Both the position numbers and the translations under genes were made by a program. A stretch of 64,000 bases of DNA. Origin: Candidatus Zixiibacteriota bacterium (GTDB lineage Bacteria > Zixibacteria > MSB-5A5 > GN15 > JAAZOE01). The stretch is from contig JAGLON010000017.1 in the NCBI GenBank assembly GCA_023138975.1, positions 1 to 64,000 of the forward strand, given 5' to 3'. The notes beneath the pieces were generated by a model. It saw only the letters and a list, made by a program, of their open reading frames with translations, made no database searches and was not told the DNA's origin. Each line of letters opens with the position of its first letter. The stretch's first letter is position 1. Positions 1 to 9,800 of the stretch are shown here, piece by piece.

Positions 1-1014
1 GGCGCAGGCATGACCGTTATTACAAAGAAATTTGCTAATGAATTAGGCTTGGAAATTGAAGGCAACATTAAGGGGAAAGGCGTCGGCAATTTGGTGGATG
101 TTTCATTTACTAATTTACCTGAATTTTCTTTGCCCGGACTCAATTTTAACAGCCAAAAAGTTGCTGTAATTGAAATATCGAACCTGTTTCATAAATGGCT
201 CGGCTTGGATGTTGCGGGAATAATCGGTTATGATTTTCTGTCCCGGCTTGTGGTCAAAGTAGATTATGCAAACGAACTTTTATCATTCTATAATCCTGAT
301 GAATTTGAGTACCGTGGTTTTGGAAAAGTAATCGATGCTCCTCTTTCCGGAAATATGTTCCATGTACCGCTGACTGTTGATGGCGAATATGGCGGGAAAT
401 GGAACCTCGACCTCGGCGCCGGAGGCATGTCATTCCATCATCCTTTTGCCAAAAAGCATGGATTTTTAGATAAAAAAGGCGTTAAAAAGCTCGGAGGTGG
501 AGCCGGAGGAACAGTTGAAAGCCAAGTACTGATGTTTGATGAGATTGAATTCGGCGGATATAAACTCCAGAATATTCCGATATCGATGCCGCTTGAGGAA
601 GGTGAGGGCGCCTTTGCCTCAAGCGAACTTTCCGGTAACGCCGGTAATACAGTCTTTGAACATTTTATCCTCTACCTTGATTATAAGCGTGAGCAGGTCA
701 TCATAGAAAAAGGTGATTATTTCGGCAAACTCTTTCCTCGCGACAATAGCGGCCTGAATGTTCTAAATACAGCCGACAATGAACTCGAAGTAGAATATAT
801 CTCAGAAAACAGCCCGGCCGAAAAAGCCGGATTTATGGCAGGTGACATTATTATTTCCGTCAATGGCATCAATGCCGAATTTCTCGGAGGTATCAGAGCC
901 GTAAATAAAATGCTCGAAGCTGAACCCGACACAAAATATACAATTGTGGTAGATCGTGACGGAAAAGAAGAGAAATTGAAAATAAAGCTCGCTGATTTGT
1001 TCCGTACTAAGTAG
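1..1014 (+). CDS. Pepsin/retropepsin-like aspartyl protease with C-terminal PDZ domain (5' end outside window)
   Basis: The frame is open from base 1 and its first codons read G-A-G-M-T-V-I, the tail of a D-[ST]-G-A aspartyl-protease motif whose Asp must lie upstream. The gene is therefore 5'-truncated by the window and the ATG at 10 is internal. A second catalytic-type motif, LDLGAGG, follows about 130 residues later, so two lobes are present, as in two-lobed bacterial aspartyl proteases. The last ~85 residues form a PDZ domain (ENSPAEKAGFMAGDIIISVNG). In this family PDZ plus aspartyl-protease proteins are usually exported; the signal peptide would be upstream. The first Asp cannot be checked here. 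The second motif has Leu rather than the common Thr/Ser after Asp, so activity is likely but not assured. No neighbour suggests a specific role. Confidence 0.8.
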   Translation, partial: GAGMTVITKKFANELGLEIEGNIKGKGVGNLVDVSFTNLPEFSLPGLNFNSQKVAVIEISNLFHKWLGLDVAGIIGYDFLSRLVVKVDYANELLSFYNPDEFEYRGFGKVIDAPLSGNMFHVPLTVDGEYGGKWNLDLGAGGMSFHHPFAKKHGFLDKKGVKKLGGGAGGTVESQVLMFDEIEFGGYKLQNIPISMPLEEGEGAFASSELSGNAGNTVFEHFILYLDYKREQVIIEKGDYFGKLFPRDNSGLNVLNTADNELEVEYISENSPAEKAGFMAGDIIISVNGINAEFLGGIRAVNKMLEAEPDTKYTIVVDRDGKEEKLKIKLADLFRTK

Positions 1015-1058
1015 CACAGCAAAACGAAAGATAAGTGTCGAAACCTTAGGTTATAGTA

Positions 1059-1190
1059 GGGCAGGAGCCCCGTGCTCCTGCCAATCGCGCTACGCGCAAA
1101 CCGATCAATTCTGAATTTTCGGTAGGGGCCGGGTTTTCCGGCCCGTAGGAAATTGACCGCCAGCTCTTCACTGGCGCGAGAACCGCGCCC
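1059..1190. repeat. Cluster of three GC-rich hairpins in noncoding DNA
   Basis: The 666-bp gap between 1015 and 1680 holds no convincing gene. Its first part contains three consecutive perfect hairpins: a 9-bp stem GGCAGGAGC/GCTCCTGCC (1060-1082, 5-nt loop), a 7-bp stem GGGCCGG/CCGGCCC (1126-1144), and a 6-bp stem GGCGCG/CGCGCC (1173-1189). The last two are flanked by GTAGGGG- or CCCCTA-type edges. The stems are much richer in GC than the surroundings. No T-tract follows, so they are not simple terminators. They resemble dispersed intergenic palindromic repeats; copy number elsewhere in the genome cannot be seen from here. Confidence 0.5.
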
Positions 1191-1248
1191 CTATAGGAAT
1201 TCGCCAAGATCCCTTTCGATATAGAATCCCGATTCACAATTTCAAAAT

Positions 1249-1441
1249 GGCTTCACTCGTCTGTGACGAGTACTATGGCGTTTTCCATTCAAAAAATGGC
1301 TTCACCCGTCTTCAACGAGTACTTCGCGTTTTTCATATTAACGTACCTTTTTCAAACCTTCTTCCCTTGAAAATCGGCGTATGCGAATATAAGACAAGAG
1401 ATTACAGCAGATTGGCTTCACCCGTCTGCGACGAGTACTTT
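1249..1441. repeat. Three copies of a ~27-bp degenerate repeat (GGCTTCACYCGTCT...ACGAGTACT)
   Basis: Copies start at 1249, 1298 and 1414. Each reads GGCTTCAC[TC]CGTCT, then 3-4 variable bases, then ACGAGTACT. The first copy contains a perfect 7-bp inverted repeat ACTCGTC/GACGAGT with a 3-nt loop; the other copies keep it imperfectly. Spacing is irregular (49 and 116 bp), so this is not a CRISPR array. A 74-codon minus-strand frame (1338-1562) with an SD-like GAGGATT runs through the third copy, but its C-terminal part is translated repeat. It may be the remnant of a gene start, and I do not call it a gene. The rest of the gap to 1680 is AT-rich and featureless. Confidence 0.5.
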
Positions 1442-1680
1442 GTGGATGCTCATTTTTGACACATCGTGTCTTCTTGGCTGTCGCGTATTTGACCGAATGC
1501 ATTACTTCAATATTCATTGGGGTCAACTTCACCTGCTTTAGCTTTGAAATTGCTGTTTTCATACAATCCTCTTATTGATGGTGTTATTTATTGTGATATA
1601 TTATTAATTAGTATTAGATTGGTAGTGAAACTGTTGATGGGGTCAGATGAAAGCAGATTAGGGTACAAAGTGGAGTTGCA

Positions 1681-2142
1681 ATGAGCCAAAAACTGGTATC
1701 GAAAACTAGAATATCTGAGAAAGTATGTCTTCCGATAATAGTAATAATATTTAGTATTTTTATATATATACATTTACCTGGGATTATTAGGGAGGGAAGA
1801 ACAATTGGAATCATAATACATATTATTATTGCTATTTTTATAATCTACACATCCTTTAGTACTTTTCGATTGCAAGTTATAATGACTCAAGATTATATCG
1901 AGTATAGAAACATTTGGACAGTAAGAATATATTATGATGATATAAGCACAATTAAGGTTGGAAAGGAAATGACAATAGTATCAAGCCAAGGAAAAATAAA
2001 AATAAATAAACGACTGAACAAGAGAAAAGAAATCATGAAGTATATTCTATTTAATATTGCAAAAAAGTATGATATCCCTATTGTGGGCGATTTAGAAAAT
2101 ATGCTAATTGACTATTGGATTGACACGAGTAATGATTCCTAA
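1681..2142 (+). CDS. Small membrane protein with PH-like C-terminal domain, hypothetical
   Basis: This is a 153-residue protein with two N-terminal membrane segments (about residues 17-35 and 43-60) and a basic, beta-rich cytoplasmic part (DYIEYRNIWTVRIYYDDIS... then KVGKE). That pattern resembles bacterial PH-like domains that sit behind a two-helix hairpin. No catalytic motif is visible. The ATG is preceded by GGAG at suitable distance. The gene is noticeably AT-rich (many Ile/Lys AT codons) compared with its neighbours, which could indicate later acquisition, and it stands alone on this strand. The PH assignment is by eye and only moderately secure; the cellular role is unknown. Confidence 0.6.
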   Translation: MSQKLVSKTRISEKVCLPIIVIIFSIFIYIHLPGIIREGRTIGIIIHIIIAIFIIYTSFSTFRLQVIMTQDYIEYRNIWTVRIYYDDISTIKVGKEMTIVSSQGKIKINKRLNKRKEIMKYILFNIAKKYDIPIVGDLENMLIDYWIDTSNDS

Positions 2143-2178
2143 TCAGATAGTAGATATATCCTGGTCATCTTTAACAGC

Positions 2179-2646
2179 TTAGGGTTTGTGCAGAGGTTTG
2201 CGTTTGTGTTTGATATTGGTGGCCTGCTTACTCTCACAGCCCCCGCACCTGCCGCAAGCTTTAATCTTCTCGGTGACAGCATCGACAGCAATCTCGGAAT
2301 CAATAATCACTTCACCATTCTCGTGCCCGATACCGGAAATCGTACAAAAATCTCCGATTCCACCCGCTTCATTCCCGGTATAAACTTGAAGCACACCCCG
2401 AAGAGCGATGAAATGCTTAAGATACAAGAACTGCTGCCAGTCTTTCTCGGCCTGATATAATTGGCAAAAAGTATCGATGTTGAGCTTGATGATTTCCGAC
2501 ACTGCAAGACCTCGAAACCGGTCAATCAACAGGCTCTCTCCCCCGACACCAGCTCCGCAAGTTCGTTTGATGAACCGGTAATCGGTCAATTGTTCTTTTT
2601 CATCGAGAACTACTCGAATAAGTTCGGTGATATTGTCGCACGGCAT
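2179..2646 (-). CDS. Hypothetical protein with C-terminal CxxCxxC cysteine cluster
   Basis: This 155-residue soluble protein is not one I recognise with certainty. Visible features are a conserved-looking N-terminal TCGAGVGGESLLIDRFRG segment, an acidic/hydrophobic middle and a C-terminal ACGRCGGCESK cluster (Cys-x2-Cys-x2-Cys) followed by a basic tail. The cluster could bind a metal or Fe-S centre. The overall layout is faintly reminiscent of NifU/IscU-type scaffolds but lacks their typical motifs, so I do not assign it. There is no signal peptide or membrane segment. It is a monocistronic minus-strand gene; a GATGAG element lies upstream of the ATG. Confidence 0.55.
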   Translation of the reverse strand: MPCDNITELIRVVLDEKEQLTDYRFIKRTCGAGVGGESLLIDRFRGLAVSEIIKLNIDTFCQLYQAEKDWQQFLYLKHFIALRGVLQVYTGNEAGGIGDFCTISGIGHENGEVIIDSEIAVDAVTEKIKACGRCGGCESKQATNIKHKRKPLHKP

Positions 2647-2752
2647 AGTCGCTCATCCCAATACTATTTAACTCACCACAAAACACGGCTATAATAATAT
2701 AGCCTGTTAGTCAGACAAAAGACAATACGTCTATAAGCATTACTTTTGGAGA

Positions 2753-2789
2753 ACAAAAAAGAAAACCGGCAGTTCCATCAAACTGCCGG
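2753..2789 (-). terminator. Rho-independent terminator
   Basis: On the minus strand a perfect 9-bp stem CCGGCAGTT/AACTGCCGG with a 6-nt loop (2766-2789) is followed by TTTTCTTTTTT (2753-2765). It lies directly downstream of the small membrane-protein gene ending at 2814. Confidence 0.85.
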
Positions 2790-2813
2790 CTCAAGAAGAT
2801 TATTTATAGCGTG

Positions 2814-3017
2814 TCACGCCCGTTTCGGCTTGCCAGCAAACAACTTTGCCGGTAGTAGGATAATGGACTTTATCAGTTCTAAAACGCCATTGACGGCGAT
2901 ACCGAATAGTCTGAACGGTAACAAGAGCAGCCAGACGATAGGATAGAGCAAGAGCGCCAGCAAAGCCACCGGCCAGCAAATGACAAACAGGATGCACCAT
3001 AAAATAAAAGTCAGCAT
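2814..3017 (-). CDS. Small very hydrophobic membrane protein, hypothetical
   Basis: The protein has 67 residues, nearly all hydrophobic, with two likely membrane helices (about residues 2-30 and 36-58) and a basic C-terminus (AKLFAGKPKRA). The chosen ATG at 3017 has a strong GGGAGGA SD six bases upstream; an ATG six codons earlier has none. The gene is followed by a clear terminator, which supports its being transcribed on its own. Function unknown. Confidence 0.6.
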   Translation of the reverse strand: MLTFILWCILFVICWPVALLALLLYPIVWLLLLPFRLFGIAVNGVLELIKSIILLPAKLFAGKPKRA

Positions 3018-3075
3018 ATATTTCCTCCCTTGCAAGTTATCTATCTATTTATAACGTGGCACACAGGAAATGGTT

Positions 3076-4614
3076 TCAGGCTTTTTTACCGTCCAATCCT
3101 AGTAAACGAACTTGTTTAATCTTCCCTGAATCTCTTTTAAAAGGTCCATGAGAAGGAGGATATAGTTTGATTATAGGATCCAGTGCATCCGGGTACTCTT
3201 GTCTGCCTTCTCGAAAATCGGCATTAATCACAGTGAGATGAGATAAAATCTCTTTTTTGAATTTAGAGGCCAGCTCATCGTTTATTTCATCGGTGACCTC
3301 AAAGGAAAAGCACGGTCTAACTTGATTGTTTTGTGATTCGTCCAATGATAAACAATAAGAGCTTGTAATCTGTGCCAATTCTGGGACAGAGTAAAGAGCC
3401 TGTTCGATATCTTCAGGGTATATATTGGCACCCATAACACTAACCGTTGAATCACGCCGGCCGTACACCCATACAAACGGTAGTCGCAACCTCTGTTTTC
3501 CAACCGATTTTGGGATAAGATTCTGAATATTTATGCCAAGAGATGTTAACTGATCAGCAATCTCATCGTATCTTGCAACCCCACCTTCGTCATGAATATT
3601 ATAGCGTATACGAGGCGATAAAACGGAAGACCTCGTTATTGTAAAAATCAGTTCACGTTTTTCATTAATTTCAATATAGTGCATAAGTGGATTGTACTGG
3701 AACACCATGGGCAGACGTGAATCTTTACCAAAGACAACATCCCGCACCTCACTATTTTCTCGAGCCAACCTCCGGAGCGCAACCGAGAGTGGTGTCTCTC
3801 CGGCAATTCCAATCTCGAGATCGGTGGCACCGTACCCACTATAAACGCGTTTAAAAGAGTGCAAGAGATAATCCCTGAGTCCCTCAGACATCCCCTCACC
3901 ACCGACTAATGCATCCATATTGTATCTGTGAATTGGAAAATTCTTACGAACGGCAAAATCTAATAAGTGTTTTAAAAATGGCGGATACCCAAGAATCACA
4001 TAGGTATATCCTTCGCCCAAGTATTTCATAGTGTGGAGTATTTTTTCGATATCGGGACCGGTGTTTTTTACGATACTGTTTTGCTGTAATGCAATCCCCA
4101 TATTGAGTCCTGTTGCCCAGGCTCCCATGGAAAATGCGTTAATAGTAATCCATGGTTTTCGTCCGTAACAATAGCTAGCGAAATAGCTGATAAACAAATG
4201 AGAATCATGTCGCTCTTTTAAACTACGAATCCAGTTATAAGGCGTTCCGGTACTGCCGGAAGATTCATCTATCATAATATGTTTATGTGGAATTATCCCA
4301 CCAGCGCATCGTTCGTGAGGTGGATATTTATCGATATAGTTTTTCTTATCAGTTTCAGGGATAATTTTACCCTGGAGATTTGATTTTTTAATTAAATCCC
4401 GATAAGCAGGAACTCGTCTGTAGGCCTGGCTAAATGCACGGCGTGCCCGTATATTGCTGGTCCACTCCATATATCTCGGTGATAGTTTTTCAAATCCCCA
4501 GAGAAATGAAGAATATGAGCTGCAAATTATTTTAAGCAATAGATCACGCGGCCCCAGAGCTAAGTAGCGGAACTTATCTATGAAAGTCGGATGATCAAGT
4601 GTTTTGTTTGACAT
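3076..4614 (-). CDS. Phenylacetate-CoA ligase (PaaK)-like adenylate-forming enzyme
   Basis: This 512-residue soluble enzyme belongs to the ANL superfamily, on the PaaK/CoF390-synthetase-like branch. Such enzymes activate a carboxylate with ATP and usually transfer it to CoA or another acceptor. The phosphate-binding loop reads DESSGSTGTPYNW (~residues 117-129). A GYGATDLEIG segment fits the A5/aromatic motif region, and VYGRRDSTVSVMGANIYPEDIE fits the hinge and C-terminal lid. A terminal SGKIKQVR supplies a plausible catalytic Lys. The N-terminus (FEKLSPRYMEW...RRVPAYRDLI) is typical of this branch. Substrate cannot be read from sequence. It follows the decarboxylase and TauE genes on the same strand after a 109-bp gap, so shared function is possible but not proven. 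Confidence 0.8.
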   Translation of the reverse strand: MSNKTLDHPTFIDKFRYLALGPRDLLLKIICSSYSSFLWGFEKLSPRYMEWTSNIRARRAFSQAYRRVPAYRDLIKKSNLQGKIIPETDKKNYIDKYPPHERCAGGIIPHKHIMIDESSGSTGTPYNWIRSLKERHDSHLFISYFASYCYGRKPWITINAFSMGAWATGLNMGIALQQNSIVKNTGPDIEKILHTMKYLGEGYTYVILGYPPFLKHLLDFAVRKNFPIHRYNMDALVGGEGMSEGLRDYLLHSFKRVYSGYGATDLEIGIAGETPLSVALRRLARENSEVRDVVFGKDSRLPMVFQYNPLMHYIEINEKRELIFTITRSSVLSPRIRYNIHDEGGVARYDEIADQLTSLGINIQNLIPKSVGKQRLRLPFVWVYGRRDSTVSVMGANIYPEDIEQALYSVPELAQITSSYCLSLDESQNNQVRPCFSFEVTDEINDELASKFKKEILSHLTVINADFREGRQEYPDALDPIIKLYPPSHGPFKRDSGKIKQVRLLGLDGKKA

Positions 4615-4723
4615 TTGTAAATATCCTCACATAGTGGACTTTCAATAAACTATGTTATTTATATAGGCTTTGAAACAGAATTTATTCACGAATTCTTCTA
4701 ATTAATATATAACTTAGTGTTTA

Positions 4724-5476
4724 TTAGAAATTTGTTAAAATCCGGATTGAGATAGCGAGAAGTAATAATCCTATTATTCGGGAAAACCAGGTTTCATTTA
4801 CAGAAAAATGTGAAAAGTAACCAATTGTCAACCCGATTGCTATCGCCGGTGCTGTTATAAGCGATAGAGTAAGTACGTCTTGCGACCACATATTGACCGA
4901 CGAATAGACAACTAACCGGACTAAACCTCCGACCAAAAATACGGCTACTAAAATACGCCGAAAGCTGCTTTTATCCATATGCGGCCGAATCATCATAATG
5001 ATAAATGGTCCTGCAATTCCGGCCAAACCGCCTCCAATGCCGCCAATAAACGATCCCAGCCATAATAATTTGGGATGCTTAATGTTGATACCATTGGGGA
5101 CAGTTTGTTTCAACAGTATTAGACTGAGACCGACACAAAAGACCAATACCGCAATGACGATTAATATCAGGTTGACCGACATGAGGCTGACGAGGTAACC
5201 TCCGATGATAATTCCACCGGTCATAAAGAGGCTGATTTTTGCGATTAACTGCCAATCTGATTTGGAATACTTGAATGTCATGAGCATAATCACGCCGACG
5301 ATGAAATCCAGGAAAGCCGAGCTGGTTAGAGCCAACCTGGGGCCAATCAAATAAGCTACGACCGGAATGAAGATAAGCGCCGGGCCGAAACCTGAAAAGC
5401 CTTTCAAGAAGTATGCTATCAGACAGGTAAGTTCGAGAACAATGATAACTGATAGACCAAGTTCAGGAAATGTCAT
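4724..5476 (-). CDS. TauE/SafE-family membrane permease
   Basis: This 250-residue polytopic protein has about eight predicted helices and the two family-typical repeats: GFSGFGPALIFIPVVAYLIGPRLAL in the first half and GSFIGGIGGGLAGIAGPFIIMM in the second. TauE/SafE proteins are proposed exporters of sulfite, sulfoacetate and other small anions or organosulfur compounds at the inner membrane. I start it at the ATG at 5476, nine bases after GGAG; a TTG at 5485 would overlap the upstream stop. It begins 5 bp after the PLP decarboxylase ends, so the two are almost certainly co-transcribed and translationally linked. The substrate may be the acid precursor or amine product of that enzyme; this is inference. 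Confidence 0.8.
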   Translation of the reverse strand: MTFPELGLSVIIVLELTCLIAYFLKGFSGFGPALIFIPVVAYLIGPRLALTSSAFLDFIVGVIMLMTFKYSKSDWQLIAKISLFMTGGIIIGGYLVSLMSVNLILIVIAVLVFCVGLSLILLKQTVPNGINIKHPKLLWLGSFIGGIGGGLAGIAGPFIIMMIRPHMDKSSFRRILVAVFLVGGLVRLVVYSSVNMWSQDVLTLSLITAPAIAIGLTIGYFSHFSVNETWFSRIIGLLLLAISIRILTNF

Positions 5477-5481
5477 TTGTA

Positions 5482-6759
5482 TCAACTCCAGAATTCATTC
5501 AGACGACCTGCCGTCTCACGTTCCTTGAGGATTATAACCTTGTCAGCATTGTCATAATAACCAACGACCTTGGGCATACAACGACTATTATAACGGGACC
5601 ACATACTAAGAGTGTAGGCTCCGGCATCACGGATAACGACAAAATCACCCTCTTCTATGCACGGCAGTTTTATGTGATTGGCAAGAATGTCTCCTGAAAA
5701 ACACAATGGCCCGGCTATCACATATGGAGTATCATCTATTCCTGTTTTTAATCGTCCGTCTTTATCTACAACAAAAAGATCATGATGCCAATCCTGAGGG
5801 CGGTAAACACGGCGGACAAACATATCGGCTCCAACATGGATTAAAGCGGTCTTGACCCCTGGTTGATGTTTGACATATTCAACCCGGGAAGCAACCCATC
5901 CGCAATTGGCAAAAACGTATCGGCCAAATTCGGTAATCAGCCGGTAATCATCTATCTCCAGTTTTTCAAAGGCATGGTTTACTACTTGCGAGAATTCTTC
6001 GATAGTCGGAGGGCTGTCTTCGTTTCTATATGCAACCGGTAATCCTCCGCCGATATCTATAATATTTATAGTCCTGCCTGATTTTTTTAACAACCGGTTC
6101 GTTGTGTTGATAAATTCAGTTATACGGGCATATGCGTTCTTAAATAATTCCAACGGGCACCCCTGGGAACCAATATGAACATGAATACCGGTCAGCCATG
6201 GATAGGCTAAATATGCTTCCTGAATTTTTTCATAAAACTCTGTAAGAGGCACTCCGAATTTAGAATATTCTCCGGCCGTGCTGGAAGATTCGATAGCTCC
6301 TACACCAACCTGAGGATTCACTCGCAATCCAATAGTACTGTTTGTTTTGGTCGTCTTGAGGATTTCATCGATTCTCGTTAGCTCGGCAAATGAATCGGCG
6401 TTGATATGGACGCCATAGTGTAAGGCGTTTTTTATATCTTCTACTGTCTTAGCAGGAGAATCATAGACGATTGTTTCCGGTTCGTAATTGCAGTTAAGCG
6501 CCTGATTTAGTTCCGGAAAACTGGCGGCTTCCGCACCGACTCCCAGCCGTTTTAGAATTTCCAAGATACTTGTAAGTGGGTTGGCTTTTATGGCTATGGC
6601 ATGTAAAGTATTTTTAGGGAAGGCATTTTGAATTCCCATAATTCGCTTTTCAAGGAAACTCAGATCATAACCTATCAAGGAATCGTCCTCGGGTTTTATC
6701 TGACCGGAATCAATGAGCTTTATTAACGACTCAGCTATTTGCTCTTTTGTCAAACGCAT
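5482..6759 (-). CDS. Fold-type III PLP-dependent decarboxylase (diaminopimelate/ornithine decarboxylase family)
   Basis: The protein has about 425 residues. An N-terminal alanine-racemase-like barrel carries the PLP Lys in HAIAIKANP (~residue 58 from this start), HVHIGSQ, and the phosphate-binding glycine loop DIGGGLP. EFGRY stands where EPGRY is usual, and a C-terminal GPLCFSGDIL contains the catalytic-type Cys and Asp. Family members decarboxylate diaminopimelate, ornithine, arginine or related amino acids in the cytoplasm; the specificity helix cannot be judged by eye. The ATG at 6759 is preceded by GGAG seven bases upstream, whereas an ATG 9 codons earlier has no SD. A TATAAT-like hexamer lies at 6789-6794 without a clear -35. 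It heads the decarboxylase-TauE unit. Confidence 0.82.
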   Translation of the reverse strand: MRLTKEQIAESLIKLIDSGQIKPEDDSLIGYDLSFLEKRIMGIQNAFPKNTLHAIAIKANPLTSILEILKRLGVGAEAASFPELNQALNCNYEPETIVYDSPAKTVEDIKNALHYGVHINADSFAELTRIDEILKTTKTNSTIGLRVNPQVGVGAIESSSTAGEYSKFGVPLTEFYEKIQEAYLAYPWLTGIHVHIGSQGCPLELFKNAYARITEFINTTNRLLKKSGRTINIIDIGGGLPVAYRNEDSPPTIEEFSQVVNHAFEKLEIDDYRLITEFGRYVFANCGWVASRVEYVKHQPGVKTALIHVGADMFVRRVYRPQDWHHDLFVVDKDGRLKTGIDDTPYVIAGPLCFSGDILANHIKLPCIEEGDFVVIRDAGAYTLSMWSRYNSRCMPKVVGYYDNADKVIILKERETAGRLNEFWS

Positions 6760-6889
6760 ATTTAGCTCCGAATGTATTACAGGCATAAATTATAGTATAT
6801 TAGGATTTCTTGTGGTGAATAAAAACAGGTGGTTTATGTCTCAGAGTAAATAATCTTCCAGAATGAAAAGCTGACATTGTAACAAAATA

Positions 6890-9800
6890 TTAATTATTTT
6901 TTTCTCTTTTGCGTTCCAGAATGCTTTGTAATACTGCTCCCAAGTCTCCGGCTTTATACGGTTTCGCCACACTGGCAACAAAACCAAATGATTTATAATT
7001 GGCCATCAGCGGATCGTTTGAATAGCCGCTTGAGACTATCGCGGTTACATCCGGATCAATTTTCTTCAACTCAATTATTGCTTCCTTCCCGCCCATTCCA
7101 CCGGGAATAGTCAGATCCATGATTACAATATCAACTGGCTCGCCGTATTCTATCGATTTTTTATAAATGTCTATAGCTTCACGGCCATCATGGGCTGTTA
7201 AAGGGCTATATCCAAGTTTCTTGAGAACAATTCGTGCCATACGCAGAACCGCATCTTCATCATCGACAATTAGGACAGAACCAAAACCCATCGGAATACT
7301 TGAATAGTCATTATCAGTCTTTGTTACAATTAATTTTGTGGCTGGTAAGTATAGTGAAAACACAGTACCGACATTCGCCTCGGATTCAACCATAATATGA
7401 CCAAAATGACTTCTCACAATTGAGTAGGTTGTTGCCAGCCCCAAACCGCTGCCGCTTTGTTTAGTCGTGAAGAAAGGATCGAATATTTTATTGATATGGC
7501 TTTCGGGAATACCAGTTCCCTCATCTTTAATTCGTATGCAGACATAGTCTCCCGGTTTAATCGGAATATCAGAGTCTTCGTTTATACTATCGTTGGTACA
7601 TTCAATTGTTATAACACCACCCTCGGGCATGGCCTGGTCGGCATTTATAACCAAATTGCTGATAACCTGACTTATTTGACCTTCATCAACTTCTACCGAA
7701 AAAAGATCATTGGGGAAATTATAATCTAATTTTACATTTGAACCGTGTAGGGCAAAGTTTGCAGAATCTTTGATAATTTCTATAATCGAAATTGCTTTTT
7801 TAACGGGCGTGCCGCCTTTCGAGAAAGTCAGCAGCTGTTGAGTTAAATCCTTGGCTCTCACCGTCGCAAGCTCAACCTCTTTTAATAAATCAGAAACATC
7901 GGATCCTTCTTTTAGCTCAATTCTGGCCAGAGAGATGTTACCTAAGATTGCGGTAAGGATATTATTGAAATCGTGAGCGATACCTCCAGCCAGAACTCCA
8001 ATGGATTCGAGTTTATCAGCCTTAGCCAAATCTTCCTCAGCCCTTAGCTTATCGGTGATATCCTCAACCAGTTCAATCACGTAGCTGATAGCACCGGCTT
8101 GATTTCGGATCGGGCTGGTTACAATACGAAAGCTCTTTTCCTCCTCCTTCACTTGAATTTTCAATATACTTTCATGAACATTACCATCTTTAAAAGTAAA
8201 CTCTGCGGGACAATAAGCACATTTTTTATCAACGTTTAAGCCTGTAAAAACATAGTCGCAAATTGGTTTTTTTCGTTCTTCAATGCCAGGGAACCAAGAT
8301 TTCATTTGTGAATTCACAGAAACAGGAATCAAATTGTTATCGAGAAGAAGAATTCCGATACTGATATTATCTATAATACCCCGATACTTTTCCTCTGACT
8401 CTTTTAGTGCTTCTTCAGCTCGTTTCCGCTCGGTAATATCAAGATGCGTACCGGTGGCTCGTATCGGATTACCGTCCAAATCCCTTTCAACGATTTTACC
8501 CCAGTTAAGAATCCATTTGTACTCACCACTTTTTGTTTTCATGCGGTGCTCAACTGAATAGATCGATATAACTCCAGCTTCGTGATCAAGCGCGACTTTA
8601 TTAGAATATTCTAAATCATCCGGGTGGATTAGCTCTTTCCAGCTCTCAACCATGGAATCAATTTCTTGCGGAGAATAGCCGAGCATTTCCGACCAATAAT
8701 CGCTACGGTACACAGTTCCAGTTTTGAAGTAATGATCCCAGAGTCCCAGTCCGGCACTTTCCAACGCCAGTTCCAACCGTTCTTCACTTTGCTGCACCTT
8801 AAAAAGCGATTCCCGACGTTTTTCCTCGATTGCAATCGCGGCGGCGATAATCGTCATGCGGCTAAGTTCCGAAGCGGTCGGCTGGAAATCATCGGTAAAA
8901 ACAACACTTAATGAGCCGACATATGTATCATTGAGTTTAACCCCTAATCCAATATAAGTTTTTAGCCCCAGGGCGATTACATTAGGATCGGTTGTCGCGT
9001 AGTTGGTTGATTGCAGGTCTCCGACAATTATCGGCCCCTCAAAATCCTGTTTTATAATATCGTAACAGATTAGCCCATCCGGTTTATCGATAGGATTATA
9101 CCCTTTGGGAGTTTGCCATTGTCCCCTGGCACATAGCATGCCCCTATTGAGACGATAGTACAACGCGCATTTGGCATTAAGAATTTCACCACATTTTTTA
9201 GTTAAAATAGAAATGTTTTTAATTGGATCCGACCCGAGAGCCAATAGACATTTGTTTATTTCCTCGGATTCTTCTTCGGACCGTTTTCGCTCGGTAATAT
9301 CTCGATCAATACAGTTATATCCAATATAGTTACCATTCTCATCTTGTACTCCAACCATATGCGATTGAATCCAGTGCACACGACCATCTTTGGAGGTCAA
9401 TCTGTATTCACTATCAAAAAAGGATGTCCCTTTGGGGTACTGTCTGAAAAACTCTTCTGCTACCGCCACATCATCCGATTGGATTATTTTGCGCCATAAG
9501 TGCGGGTTATCTTGAAATTCCTGTTCCGAATATCCAGTTATTTTTGTATTGGCATTATTCAGCATTGACAATGAACCATCAAGTGCTTGAAAATAGACCA
9601 TATCCTCAGCACTTTCAATAAAAGTCCTTACCCGTTCTTCACTCTTTCGCAAGAGTTTTTCAGCTTTCTTCCGCTCTACGATATGCCCCCATTCCCGTCG
9701 GGCACGTTTTATCACATTCGGCATGGCGACAAATGAGGCTCCCGATTTTACGACATAATCAATCGCTCCGTTTTTAATAGCTTCAACTGCTATCCTTTCA

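Noticed and set aside
1249-1441. CRISPR array
   Set aside because: There are only three copies, spaced 49 and 116 bp apart, with degenerate sequence and no cas genes in the window.
1338-1562. Minus-strand 74-codon gene
   Set aside because: It has an SD-like element, but its coding sequence runs through the third repeat copy and has an unusual Arg/Cys-rich composition. It is more likely a fortuitous frame or gene remnant.
2186-2694. Plus-strand frames opposite the CxxCxxC protein
   Set aside because: They lack SD sites and protein-like composition; the minus-strand gene explains the open frames.
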